Assembly (NCBI GenBank): GCA_021545665.1
Contig: JAJRTX010000077.1
Location: 1 to 36,805, forward strand
Source: Zetaproteobacteria bacterium
Lineage (GTDB): Bacteria; Pseudomonadota; Zetaproteobacteria; Mariprofundales; Mariprofundaceae
Direction of reading: 5' to 3'
Length of the DNA stretch: 36,805 nt
The notes below the pieces were generated by a model. That model did no database searches. It was not told the DNA's origin and worked only from the letters and a program-made list of their open reading frames with translations. Shown here in pieces: positions 1-11,936 of the stretch; positions within the stretch are counted from its first letter, which is position 1, and the number at the start of each line of letters is the position of its first letter. The translations under genes were made by a program, and so were the position numbers.

Positions 1-140
1 CTGATGACGAGATTGACTTCATCATGCACCGGCTCAATCATCGGCCAAGAAAAACGCTGGGCTACAGAACACCCCATGAAGTGTTCTTCAATACCAAAAC
101 TCAACTCACTGAAGTTGCACTTGGCAGTTGAATCCGCGAT
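1..140 (+). mobile_element. IS30-family insertion sequence, 3' end (transposase C-terminus and right end)
   Basis: An open frame enters from the left edge (codons from base 3) and stops with TGA at 129-131. Its translation contains LNHRPRKTLGYRTPHEVF, the typical C-terminal DDE-domain signature of IS30-family transposases. The sequence around the stop (GTTGCACTTGGCAGTTGAAT, then CCGC) resembles the right terminal inverted repeat of IS30 elements, which often overlaps the transposase stop. The left end and most of the gene lie outside the window, so completeness and target duplication cannot be judged. The exact right boundary is an estimate. The lipoprotein gene begins about 25 bases after this end. 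Confidence 0.85.
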
Positions 141-165
141 AGATAAATAAGGAGGAAGGGCGAAA

Positions 166-555
166 ATGAAAATTAAATTTGTTGTATTAATTGCTGCTGC
201 GATTTCATTGGCTATGACGGGATGTGTGAGTTCTGGTAATAAGGTCTTGAAAGACGAGACGAGCTCGTCGGTTGCGCAGAAAATCATTAAAGGAAAAACA
301 ACCAAACAGGAAGTTCGGTCTATGTATGGTGATCCGATGGAAACAAGTTTTACGGATAGTGGAAAAGAAATTTGGAAATATAATTTTATTAAAGGACAGA
401 TGAAAGCATCTAGCTTTATTCCAGTTGTAAGCCTGTTTTCTTCTGGTTCAGAAGGTGATAAAAAAGAGTTGGTGGTGTTTTTTGACAACGACATTGTAAA
501 GAATTATTCCATGTCTACCTCTAAAGTGGATACGAACACGAGTTTATTCCAATAA
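166..555 (+). CDS. BamE/SmpA-like outer-membrane lipoprotein
   Basis: A 129-residue protein starting MKIKFVVLIAAAISLAMTGC. It has a short basic n-region, a hydrophobic core and a lipobox-like MTGC, so it is probably lipidated on Cys20. The mature part contains IIKGKTTKQEVRSMYGDP followed by EIWKYNF. This matches the SmpA/OmlA/BamE-type fold, where a Thr-Lys-x-Glu-Val helix precedes a Gly-Asp/Glu-Pro turn and an aromatic strand. The start has a strong AGGAGG at about 151-156. Base composition is visibly more A+T-rich than the core genes to the right, and the gene stands alone between an IS30 end and its own terminator, which suggests acquired DNA. The precise role is unknown. It is probably not the core BamE of the organism, but that cannot be excluded. 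Confidence 0.7.
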   Translation: MKIKFVVLIAAAISLAMTGCVSSGNKVLKDETSSSVAQKIIKGKTTKQEVRSMYGDPMETSFTDSGKEIWKYNFIKGQMKASSFIPVVSLFSSGSEGDKKELVVFFDNDIVKNYSMSTSKVDTNTSLFQ

Positions 556-572
556 CTTGATAGCAATTTTAT

Positions 573-605
573 AAATGGCGGGCATTGCCCGCCATTTTCT
601 TTTGA
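573..605 (+). terminator. Rho-independent terminator of the lipoprotein gene
   Basis: A perfect 11-bp stem (573-583 with 587-597, arm AAATGGCGGGC), a 3-base ATT loop and a T-rich tail follow the lipoprotein stop by 17 bases. The A-rich 5' side makes it partly bidirectional. Confidence 0.9.
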
Positions 606-680
606 ATCTATAATGTATAGGAATGGAACGCGTTGTTTACAGACTTTTATATAAAAACGGGATGCTGTTCTTTAACCTAT

Positions 681-730
681 GATTAAAAACGAAAAGGCCT
701 GCCGAGGAGGGGGTGGGGCAGGCCTTCGAG
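681..730 (-). terminator. Rho-independent terminator downstream of the 6S-like RNA
   Basis: Read on the minus strand, a 10-bp stem AAGGCCTGCC (726-717 paired with 703-694) encloses a C-rich loop and is followed by TTCGTTTTT (693-686). It lies about 14 bases past the 3' arm of the 6S-like RNA and no protein gene on that strand needs it, so it most likely ends that transcript. Confidence 0.8.
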
Positions 731-734
731 GAAA

Positions 735-910
735 CTGTGTCGTTGCACAGGCATTATGGCTTATAAGTACTGAACCCTTTACGTTAAGGTGGGTGCAGCA
801 TCCCGACATCAGGTATCCCGCGAGGGATTCACAACAGCCAGAATAGGTAAGCTCCCGTTCAGTGCGCATCGGCTCAAATTTATAAGCCATAATGCCTGTG
901 CAACGAACTT
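735..910 (-). ncRNA. 6S-like regulatory RNA (second copy, diverged)
   Basis: 6S RNA binds the sigma70 RNA polymerase holoenzyme by mimicking an open promoter. This minus-strand segment shares several blocks in the same order with the 6S RNA at 28297-28478 of this window. On the plus strand these read GGTGGGTGC(A/T)GCA, then CATCAGGTATCCC, then AAGCTCCCGTT, then ATCGGCTCA; the reverse of the last is the TGAGCCGAT block known from proteobacterial 6S RNA. Its ends form a perfect 27-bp stem (740-766 with 880-906), as expected for the closing stem but unusually perfect. A sigma70-type promoter lies just upstream (917-945) and a terminator just downstream. It is far from zapA, the usual location, and close to an IS30 end. 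It could be an additional functional 6S RNA or a duplicated variant. The sequence similarity supports the family call, while function is inferred. Confidence 0.78.
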
Positions 911-916
911 GGGTTT

Positions 917-945
917 AGTCTACAACCCGGAACTATTAATGTCAA
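917..945 (-). promoter_or_regulatory. sigma70-type promoter of the 6S-like RNA
   Basis: On the minus strand TTGACA (945-940) is separated by exactly 17 bases from TAGACT (922-917). Transcription would start near 910, 3-4 bases before the first base of the 27-bp closing stem. Confidence 0.75.
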
Positions 946-1161
946 ATTATTCTAACTATTTTCCTGCAGGGAAATACTCTTGTCTGGCGGCGGTTTCACT
1001 TGCTGCGAAAGAAGTAAAAAAACGCACTATTTTCTACATCTGGCTTTGCGGATTTTTTGTGACTGGGTAAGCTGCTGCGGTGGTTACTGATCGTTGTAGA
1101 CAGATACTCTCCCTCCAAATGCTGGTTGACCCTGCGGGTCTTCTGTTACCGGAGGATGACA
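946..1161 (+). other. Intergenic leader of the methyltransferase-rplS unit
   Basis: No convincing gene is present. A short hairpin GACCC-TGC-GGGTC (1128-1140) lies just before the ribosome site of the methyltransferase gene and could be part of the leader. No clear promoter was recognised. In many bacteria rpsP-rimM-trmD precede this position; here they are absent from the adjacent sequence. Confidence 0.4.
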
Positions 1162-1713
1162 ATGCCTGATATTGCGGTGGCTCTGCTGCATTATCCGGTG
1201 CTTAACCTGAAAGGGGAGAGCAGTACCACAGCAGTTACCTCAATAGACGTGCATGATTTTGCCCGAAGTTGTGCTTTTTATCAGATTGAGCCTGTATATT
1301 TGGTGCATCCTGCACAGGGTATGCACGCGCTGGTACATGATATGACCGATTACTGGCTGCATGGCGCCGGTGGAGAACGCAATCCGGAACGTCGTGAGGT
1401 GTTACAGGCAGTTCGTATGGTGAAAAGCCTCAAAGATGTATTGAAAGACACGGATTACCAGCTCTGGTACACATCGGCACAAGCACCGCAACATGCTTGT
1501 ATAGAGCCTGATTCTCTGGCGGCAATGGCAGGAAAACATCTGATTGTTTTTGGTACAGGATCGGGTCTGGATAGTGCAAAATTGCCTGAACCAAATGGGT
1601 GGTTGTCACCGATAGTCGGCATCGGTAGTGTGCGCCACCTTTCTGTCAGGGCTGCTTTAGCGATCTATCTGGATCGATTGAGCAGAGACTCGGATAAAGT
1701 TCGGAGGCAATAA
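1162..1713 (+). CDS. SAM-dependent RNA methyltransferase (SPOUT type, Methyltrn_RNA_4 family)
   Basis: A 183-residue protein beginning MPDIAVALLHYPVLN. That opening, the VTSIDVHDFARSCAFY block and the C-terminal LIVFGTGSGLD...PIVGIGSVRHLSVRAALAIYLDRL match the small SPOUT-like RNA methyltransferase family commonly encoded between trmD and rplS. The glycine-rich GTGSGLD and the GIGSVRHLSVRAAL segment would form the knotted SAM-binding site. The start at 1162 is chosen because GGAGG (1151-1155) is 6 bases upstream; an upstream ATG at 1156 directly abuts the ribosome site and a longer frame from 1126 lacks support. rplS follows after 3 bases, so the two are co-transcribed. The substrate RNA is not known from the sequence. 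Confidence 0.82.
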   Translation: MPDIAVALLHYPVLNLKGESSTTAVTSIDVHDFARSCAFYQIEPVYLVHPAQGMHALVHDMTDYWLHGAGGERNPERREVLQAVRMVKSLKDVLKDTDYQLWYTSAQAPQHACIEPDSLAAMAGKHLIVFGTGSGLDSAKLPEPNGWLSPIVGIGSVRHLSVRAALAIYLDRLSRDSDKVRRQ

Positions 1714-1716
1714 GAA

Positions 1717-2085
1717 ATGCGTTTGTTGGATCATATAACAAAAGACCAGTTGCGTGATGATATTCCTACATTCCGCGAGGGTGATACCGTTCGCGTGAAT
1801 GTGCGTATTGTCGATTTTAAGGAAAGTAAGAAGGGCGTGGTGAAGACCGAGCGTTTGCAGGCTTATGAGGGCATCGTGATTGCTCGTCATAATAATGGAA
1901 TTTCCAGTTCTTTCACTGTTCGCAAGATTTCCAGTAATGTTGGCGTGGAGCGTGTGTTTCCGCTGCATTCACCCATGCTGGAGAGTATTACAGTGATACG
2001 CCATGGACGCGTACGCCGTGCCAAGCTGTACTATCTGCGCGAATTGCGTGGTAAGAAGGCGCGTATCCGCGAGCGTCGCTACTAG
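1717..2085 (+). CDS. rplS: 50S ribosomal protein L19
   Basis: A 122-residue protein of normal family length. It carries the L19 signature [16 protein letters not shown], then [41 protein letters not shown], and ends with [18 protein letters not shown]19 sits at the 30S-50S interface. GGAGG at 1702-1706, inside the end of the methyltransferase gene, supports the ATG at 1717. It follows the methyltransferase gene by 3 bases and is followed by a strong terminator, so it closes this small transcription unit. Confidence 0.98.
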   Translation: MRLLDHITKDQLRDDIPTFREGDTVRVNVRIVDFKESKKGVVKTERLQAYEGIVIARHNNGISSSFTVRKISSNVGVERVFPLHSPMLESITVIRHGRVRRAKLYYLRELRGKKARIRERRY

Positions 2086-2113
2086 GCTCAGGTATACATC
2101 AGGAACAGAATCT

Positions 2114-2138
2114 AAGGGGGCTTCGGCTCCCTTTTTTT
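2114..2138 (+). terminator. Rho-independent terminator after rplS
   Basis: The stem AAGGGGGC-TTCG-GCTCCCTT with a stable UUCG tetraloop is followed by an uninterrupted T tract (2131-2138). Confidence 0.92.
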
Positions 2139-2168
2139 GCTTGGTTTCATATCCTCAGACCCTAGGGT

Positions 2169-5100
2169 ATGCACATGACTGAGCAGACTGTGGTAACTCG
2201 AATTATTTCCCTGAAAGGGCAGTGTGCCCTGTCCGATTTTCGTCGGGAAAAGTTATTGAGAGCCTTCAGCTTACAGGAATTTCCTGTAGAGGATATTCAG
2301 GCTTTTTATATTCATATAGCTGAAGTTGATGAACACTGGTCTGAAGAGAATACAGAACGCCTGGCGAATCTTTTGGGGCATGCATCAGATATCTATGAGG
2401 CGGTGGAAAGTGATGAGCTGTTTCTTGTTGTACCACGTCTGGGCACGATCAGCCCCTGGTCTTCAAAGGCGACAGATATAGCCAGTCTGTGTGGATTGAA
2501 TGCATTGAAACGTCTTGAACGTGGGATTGCTTATAGTGTTTCGGGTATTCCATGCGAGTTGCATGCCGGTTGTATAACTCTGTTGCATGACCGGATGACA
2601 GAATCAGTGCTGCAAAACACATCACAACTGTCACAGTTATTTTCCCACCATCAGCCAATGTCGTTGGTCTGCATTGATATTCTAGCCAGGGGACGAACTG
2701 CTTTAGAGACTGCCAATCAGGAACTTGGTCTGGCTTTGGCAGAGGATGAAATAGATTATTTGCTGACTAATTTTATCGATTTGGGGCGCAATCCCAGTGA
2801 TGCTGAATTAATGATGTTTGCTCAGGCCAATTCCGAACATTGTCGACACAAGATATTTAATGCTGACTGGGTGCTTGATGGAGAGCATTTGGATAGCACG
2901 CTCTTTTCGATGATTCGTCATACCCATGAAGCACATCCCGACGGTACGATAGTTGCGTACAGTGATAATTCTTCTGTGATTGAAGGGTTTAACTCACAGC
3001 GGTTTTATCCCGATGTGGATGGCTGTTACAGCAATCACGCAGGCGATACGCATATTCTGATGAAAGTGGAAACACATAACCATCCTACAGCAATTTCTCC
3101 TTTTGCCGGTGCAGCAACAGGTTCCGGTGGTGAAATTCGTGATGAAGGTGCAACAGGCATTGGCTCCAAACCCAAAGCAGGCTTGTGTGGTTTTTCCGTA
3201 TCCAATCTACGTATTCCCGGATTTGAACAGCCGTGGGAGAATGATTTTGGTAAACCGGGCCGTATCGCTTCGGCACTGGATATTATGATCGATGGGCCGA
3301 TTGGCGCAGCTGCGTTTAACAATGAATTCGGGCGCCCCAACCTGGCCGGTTATTTCCGCTCTTATGAACAGCAGGTTGGGGGCAAGCTGCGTGGTTATCA
3401 TAAGCCGATCATGATTGCCGGTGGTGTCGGCAATATTGATGCACGACATGTACATAAAGGCGAGGTTCCTGAAGGTTCGTTGATTATTCAGCTGGGCGGG
3501 CCTGCCATGCTGATTGGTCTGGGCGGAGGAGCGGCATCGAGTATGGATACCGGTTCCAATGTCGAGTCGCTGGATTTTGATTCAGTGCAGCGCGGCAACC
3601 CCGAAATGGAGCGCCGTTGTCAGGAGGTATTGGATCGCTGCTGGCAAATGGGAGATAACAATCCGATTCTGTTTATTCATGATATCGGGGCAGGCGGTCT
3701 GTCCAATGCCGTGCCGGAACTGATTGATGATGCCGGCCGGGGCGGCTGGTTTGATCTGCGTAAGGTTCACAATATGGAGCCGGGCATGAGTCCGATGCAG
3801 ATTTGGTGCAATGAAGCGCAGGAGCGTTATGTGCTGGCTATTGCTCCACAGTCACGCCAACTCTTTACCGAGTTGTGTGAGCGAGAACGCTGCCCGTTTG
3901 CCGTATTGGGCGAAGCCAGAGTAGAGCGTACGCTGGTGGTGAATGATCCTGAGTTTGCCAATCAGCCGGTAAATTTGCCGCTGAACATCTTGCTGGGCAA
4001 ACCACCGAAAATGACACGCAATGTACAACATCAGCCACAAAGCGGTGAGTCGCTGGAATTGTCCGGGATTGATCTGAAAGAGGCTGTAAAACGCGTATTT
4101 CGCCTGCCTGCTGTTGCCGGGAAAGAGTTCCTGATCACCATTGGTGACCGTTCAGTGACAGGTTTGGTGGCGCGCGATCAGATGATTGGCCCATGGCAGG
4201 TTCCGGTTGCCGATGTGGCTGTGACTTCGATGGATTATACAGGCTTTATGGGTGAAGCCATGGCGATGGGTGAGCGTACACCGATTGCAGTATTGAATGC
4301 GTCGGCATCCGGACGCATGTCCATAGGTGAGGCGCTGACCAATATTGCCGCTGCCAATATTGAAAAAATCGGTGATGTGAAACTATCGGCCAACTGGATG
4401 GCTGCCTGCGGCCATGACGAAGAGGATGCGTTACTGTTTGATACAGTAAAAGCTGTGGGTATGGAACTTTGTCCTGCTCTGGGTATCTCCATCCCGGTGG
4501 GCAAGGATTCCCTGTCGATGAAAACAGTCTGGCAGAGCCGGGATGAACAGGGTGATGAAACGAAGCTGGAAATGAGCTCGCCATTGTCATTGATTATTTC
4601 CGCCTTTGCGCCGGTTGCTGATATTCGTCGTACGCTCACCCCCGAATTACGTCTGGATCAGGGCGATAGTGATTTGATTCTGCTGGATCTGGGTGATGGC
4701 AGGCACCGGCTCGGTGGTTCGGCACTGGCTCAGGTGTATGGTAAAACAGGGGAGTTGGCGCCCGATGTAGATGACCCGGCACTGCTGAAAGCTTTTTTTG
4801 CCGGTATTCAACGGCTGAATAGTGAAGAGCTGATTCTGGCCTACCATGACCGCTCAGATGGCGGTCTGTTTGTCACTCTGGCAGAAATGGCTTTTGCCGG
4901 ACGCGCCGGCTTGAAAGTGCATCTGGAGACTCTCAGTGGTGACCACGATGGACAGGAACTCAGTATTCTCTTTTCTGAAGAACTGGGCGCTGTTATTCAG
5001 ATTCGCCGCGCAGATCGTGAAAAAGTACTGGCACACCTGGCAGAAGATGGCTTGGCTCATGTCAGTCACATTATCGGTCACCCCAGAACTGATCAGCGCA

Positions 5101-6083
5101 TAATAATGAGTAGTCACCAAAGGATTGTGGTTGATGAAGATGTGCTGGAATTGCACCAGTTGTGGGCTGAAACCAGCTATCGTATGCAGGAGCTTCGTGA
5201 TCATCCTGATTGTGCCAGAGAGGCGTTCGCATCCATTCTAAACAGGGAAGATCAGGGTCTGCATGCCATACTGAGTTTTGATCCTGCAGAAGATATCTGC
5301 GCCTCATTTGTGGGCAGTCCGCGACCGAAAATAGCGGTGCTCAGAGAGCAGGGTGTGAATGGGCAGGTGGAAATGGCTGCTGCTTTTGATTGCGCCGGTT
5401 TTGACTGTGTCGATGTGCATATGTCCGATATTATTGCAGGGCGAATCTCTCTGGCTGATTTTCATGGCCTTGCTGCTTGCGGTGGTTTTTCCTTTGGCGA
5501 TGTACTTGGCGCAGGGCGCGGTTGGGCTCTGTCGGTGCTTCACAATGAACGTGCCCGCGATCAATTCGATGCTTTTTTCCATCGCCCGGACAGTTTTGCG
5601 CTGGGTGTATGTAATGGTTGCCAGATGATGAGCCAGCTGAAAGGGATGATTCCGGGAGCCGAAAACTGGCCGGATTTTGAACGCAATCGCTCAGAGCAGT
5701 TTGAAGCACGGTTACTACAGGTTGAAGTGCTTGATTCGCCTTCACTATTCTTGCACGGCATGGCCGGTTCCAGCTTGCCGCTAGTGGTGGCGCATGGTGA
5801 GGGTCGAGCAAGTTTTGATTCTAATGGACAGCGGGTCAAAGTGAGATCGTCGCTACGCTATCTCGATCCTGACGGCCAGGCTGCAACAAGCTATCCGCAT
5901 AATCCGAATGGTTCACCGGATGGATTGACCGGATTCACTACAGAAGATGGCCGTTTTACCATTATGATGCCGCATCCGGAACGACTGTTCCGCACTTCGC
6001 AATATTCCTGGCACCCTGATTCATGGCGTGAGGATGGCCCATGGCTGCGTATGTTCCGTAATGCCCGCAAGTGGGTTGGATGA
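2169..6083 (+). CDS. purL: Phosphoribosylformylglycinamidine synthase, large single-chain type
   Basis: A 1304-residue enzyme of de novo purine synthesis that converts FGAR, glutamine and ATP to FGAM. Length and domain order match the large proteobacterial PurL: an N-terminal PurS-like region, two AIRS-like synthetase halves ([13 protein letters not shown] and [20 protein letters not shown] near residues 220-320; a second half with [10 protein letters not shown] and [11 protein letters not shown]), and a C-terminal class-I glutaminase. The glutaminase shows GVCNGCQMM near residue 1147 and the PHPERLFR His-Glu motif near the end. ATGs at 2169 and 2175 are both possible starts and neither has a strong ribosome site. 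It stands as a single gene between the rplS terminator and the palindromic element before pyrG. Confidence 0.98.
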   Translation: MHMTEQTVVTRIISLKGQCALSDFRREKLLRAFSLQEFPVEDIQAFYIHIAEVDEHWSEENTERLANLLGHASDIYEAVESDELFLVVPRLGTISPWSSKATDIASLCGLNALKRLERGIAYSVSGIPCELHAGCITLLHDRMTESVLQNTSQLSQLFSHHQPMSLVCIDILARGRTALETANQELGLALAEDEIDYLLTNFIDLGRNPSDAELMMFAQANSEHCRHKIFNADWVLDGEHLDSTLFSMIRHTHEAHPDGTIVAYSDNSSVIEGFNSQRFYPDVDGCYSNHAGDTHILMKVETHNHPTAISPFAGAATGSGGEIRDEGATGIGSKPKAGLCGFSVSNLRIPGFEQPWENDFGKPGRIASALDIMIDGPIGAAAFNNEFGRPNLAGYFRSYEQQVGGKLRGYHKPIMIAGGVGNIDARHVHKGEVPEGSLIIQLGGPAMLIGLGGGAASSMDTGSNVESLDFDSVQRGNPEMERRCQEVLDRCWQMGDNNPILFIHDIGAGGLSNAVPELIDDAGRGGWFDLRKVHNMEPGMSPMQIWCNEAQERYVLAIAPQSRQLFTELCERERCPFAVLGEARVERTLVVNDPEFANQPVNLPLNILLGKPPKMTRNVQHQPQSGESLELSGIDLKEAVKRVFRLPAVAGKEFLITIGDRSVTGLVARDQMIGPWQVPVADVAVTSMDYTGFMGEAMAMGERTPIAVLNASASGRMSIGEALTNIAAANIEKIGDVKLSANWMAACGHDEEDALLFDTVKAVGMELCPALGISIPVGKDSLSMKTVWQSRDEQGDETKLEMSSPLSLIISAFAPVADIRRTLTPELRLDQGDSDLILLDLGDGRHRLGGSALAQVYGKTGELAPDVDDPALLKAFFAGIQRLNSEELILAYHDRSDGGLFVTLAEMAFAGRAGLKVHLETLSGDHDGQELSILFSEELGAVIQIRRADREKVLAHLAEDGLAHVSHIIGHPRTDQRIIMSSHQRIVVDEDVLELHQLWAETSYRMQELRDHPDCAREAFASILNREDQGLHAILSFDPAEDICASFVGSPRPKIAVLREQGVNGQVEMAAAFDCAGFDCVDVHMSDIIAGRISLADFHGLAACGGFSFGDVLGAGRGWALSVLHNERARDQFDAFFHRPDSFALGVCNGCQMMSQLKGMIPGAENWPDFERNRSEQFEARLLQVEVLDSPSLFLHGMAGSSLPLVVAHGEGRASFDSNGQRVKVRSSLRYLDPDGQAATSYPHNPNGSPDGLTGFTTEDGRFTIMMPHPERLFRTSQYSWHPDSWREDGPWLRMFRNARKWVG

Positions 6084-6093
6084 AAAGTTTTGA

Positions 6094-8762
<2,669 letters not shown>

Positions 8763-8793
8763 TCGTAAAGGTATGCAAAGAATGATTGAATTT

Positions 8794-8821
8794 CTTCGTG
8801 TTCTCTGTGTTCTTCGTGGTG
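8794..8821 (+). repeat. Dispersed CTTCGTG-type 9-nt-period repeat, copy 1 (upstream of eno)
   Basis: CTTCGTGTT-CTCTGTGTT-CTTCGTGGTG shows three roughly 9-base units. Related 28-base copies are at 10518-10545 (same strand) and 35788-35815 (opposite strand). It is 50 bases upstream of the eno start. Confidence 0.7.
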
Positions 8822-8858
8822 TAATATTCTAAAAGAAAATCGTTGGCTATGAGGCTGA

Positions 8859-10151
<1,293 letters not shown>

Positions 10152-10154
10152 CCA

Positions 10155-10484
10155 CTGAAACGCTTTGGCCTTGGGCTGATTTGGGCGCTTAGCCTCGCTG
10201 TTTTGGCTTATATGGGCTGGAGTTTATTGTTTTCAGATCATGGATATGTGGTCTATCAGCAGGAGGTTCAAGAGCTTGAGCAACTGAAAGCCGAGAATGT
10301 CAGCTTGAAAAATAACAGAGAACATCTGGCCAGCGAAATTCTTCGTCTCAGAAATGATCCTGATGCACTGGAGCAACTGGTGCATGAAGAACTGGGTTAT
10401 GTGCATGGTGATGAATTCATGCTGGTGATGCCGGAGGAGAAGGACGTGATGAGTGAGGAGAAAGGCGTGAGGGGTAAAGAATGA
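10155..10484 (+). CDS. ftsB: Cell division protein FtsB (septum formation initiator family)
   Basis: A bitopic inner-membrane protein that joins FtsL and FtsQ in the divisome. From a CTG at 10155 the protein is about 109 residues: KRFGLGLIWALSLAVLAYMGW forms the single membrane helix, then a leucine-zipper-like coiled coil (QEVQELEQLKAENVSLKNNREHLASEILRLRN), then the FtsB-typical DPDALEQLVHEELGYVHGDEFM. There is no ATG, GTG or TTG in frame before a TTG at 10203, which would remove most of the helix. The eno stop lies in the same frame two codons upstream, and GGGAG (10143-10147) is 7 bases before the CTG, so CTG is the likely start. The acidic/basic tail after residue about 95 is variable. 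Confidence 0.85.
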   Translation: MKRFGLGLIWALSLAVLAYMGWSLLFSDHGYVVYQQEVQELEQLKAENVSLKNNREHLASEILRLRNDPDALEQLVHEELGYVHGDEFMLVMPEEKDVMSEEKGVRGKE

Positions 10485-10517
10485 AGTGGGAGATGCGGGC
10501 AGTCATATGATTACCTT

Positions 10518-10545
10518 TTTTGCGTCCTCTGTGCCTTCTGCAGTG
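10518..10545 (+). repeat. Dispersed CTTCGTG-type repeat, copy 2 (abutting gltX start)
   Basis: TTTTGCGTC-CTCTGTG-CCTTCTGCAGTG aligns with copy 1 around the shared CTCTGTG core. It ends 5 bases before the gltX ATG, so it supplies the whole translation initiation region of gltX. Confidence 0.6.
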
Positions 10546-10550
10546 AAAAA

Positions 10551-11936
10551 ATGGTTATAACCCGCTTTGCGCCATCGCCGACCGGGCTACTGCATCTGGG
10601 CAATGTCCGCACAGCCCTGCTGAACTGGTTGTATGCCAGAAAGCATGGCGGGCGATTTCTGTTGCGCTTTGAAGATACTGATCAGGACAGGTCTGAATTA
10701 CAGTTCATTGAAGCGATTCAGGCTGATCTCGACTGGCTGGGTCTGGACTGGGATGGCGATATCCTGTTTCAATCCGCCCATATAAAAAAACATACGCAAG
10801 CGCTGAAATCTCTGGCCGAATCGGATTCTGTATACCGCTGTTTCTGTACGGAAAATCAACTTAATCTGGATCGAAAACTGGCTGCCGCCCGTGGATTGCC
10901 GTCGCGGTATGCCGGTCGCTGCCGTGTGTTGAGCGCTGATGAGGCGGCAAAGCGGGCAGAGGCGGAGCCCTTTGTCTGGCGTCTGGCCGTGCATGGAGAT
11001 GAAGGCGAGGTGATTGTTCCTGATGTCCTGCGCGAGGATGTGCATTTTGCCCTGCGTGATCTGGATGATCCGGTGGTTGTACGCTCTGATGGCTCATTTA
11101 CATTTTTAATGCCGAATGCTCTGGATGACGCACTTGATGGTGTTACCCATGCCTTGCGTGGCGATGACCATCTAACCAATTCAGCCTATCAGGTGTGGCT
11201 GCTGCAACAACTGGGTTACAGACCACCTGTTTATCTCCACCATGGTTTACTGCTGGGTCAGGATGGCGCCAAGCTGTCCAAACGAACGGGCAGCCATAGC
11301 GTGGCCCAATTGCGTGAGGATGGTCTGTTGCCCGGCGCTCTGGTGCAGGCTATGGCGCGCCTGGGTCATCCGAATATGCCGGAGGATGCGCATGATGTGT
11401 TATCGCTGGCGGCGCATTTTAATGCACAGCATGTTTCAACCAGTTCCGTGCGCTGGGCGGATGATGAAATGTGGCGCTGGCATACGCGATTGTTGCATGA
11501 ACTGGCACCTGAGAAACTGGCTGATTTGCTGCGACCATATTTCAATACAGTAGCAGATGGTCGTCTGATTGAATTTGCAGCGCTGATTGGAGGCAATATT
11601 GAGCGGCTGGAGGATGCGAGAATTTTCAGGCGTTTGCTGGATGTAAATGCGCCGGTGGAAGCTGAAGCGCAAGAGCTTGTCGAGCAGGCAGGTTATCATT
11701 TCTATCATCATGCTTTTGAAGCATGGCAGGTGTTTGACGGCGTGGATTGGAAAGTATGGGTGAATGCCGTGAAGGACAAAACGGGTGTGAAGGGCAGGGC
11801 ATTATTCATGCCCTTGCGCATTGCCTTGAGTGGTGCCCTGCATGGCCCGGAAATGTCTGATATGATTACGTATCTGGGCCGCAAAGGCGTAGCGGATCGA
11901 CTCAAGCACGCCAGACAACAACTGGAGCGGCAATGA
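10551..11936 (+). CDS. gltX: Glutamate--tRNA ligase
   Basis: A 461-residue class-I aminoacyl-tRNA synthetase charging tRNA-Glu. It starts MVITRFAPSPTGLLHLGNVRTALLNWLYAR, with HLGN as the HIGH-type motif, and has GAKLSKRTGSHSV as the KMSKS-type motif. The insert C-F-C...Y-A-G-R-C (residues about 102-123) fits the Cys-x-Cys...Tyr-x3-Cys zinc site of the bacterial enzyme. The C-terminal half is the helical anticodon-binding part. No good Shine-Dalgarno precedes the ATG; the upstream bases belong to the dispersed repeat. The stop overlaps the cysS start (ATGA), so the two synthetases form an operon. Whether it is discriminating or also charges tRNA-Gln cannot be told here. Confidence 0.96.
   Translation: MVITRFAPSPTGLLHLGNVRTALLNWLYARKHGGRFLLRFEDTDQDRSELQFIEAIQADLDWLGLDWDGDILFQSAHIKKHTQALKSLAESDSVYRCFCTENQLNLDRKLAAARGLPSRYAGRCRVLSADEAAKRAEAEPFVWRLAVHGDEGEVIVPDVLREDVHFALRDLDDPVVVRSDGSFTFLMPNALDDALDGVTHALRGDDHLTNSAYQVWLLQQLGYRPPVYLHHGLLLGQDGAKLSKRTGSHSVAQLREDGLLPGALVQAMARLGHPNMPEDAHDVLSLAAHFNAQHVSTSSVRWADDEMWRWHTRLLHELAPEKLADLLRPYFNTVADGRLIEFAALIGGNIERLEDARIFRRLLDVNAPVEAEAQELVEQAGYHFYHHAFEAWQVFDGVDWKVWVNAVKDKTGVKGRALFMPLRIALSGALHGPEMSDMITYLGRKGVADRLKHARQQLERQ

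Noticed and set aside
609..614. Perfect TATAAT on the plus strand after the lipoprotein terminator
   Set aside because: No matching -35 at the right distance and no plus-strand gene for 500 bases.
789..1070. 93-codon plus-strand frame, and a 72-codon minus-strand frame at 672-890
   Set aside because: Both translate the 6S-like RNA, its stem arms and its promoter; they are by-products of a non-coding gene.
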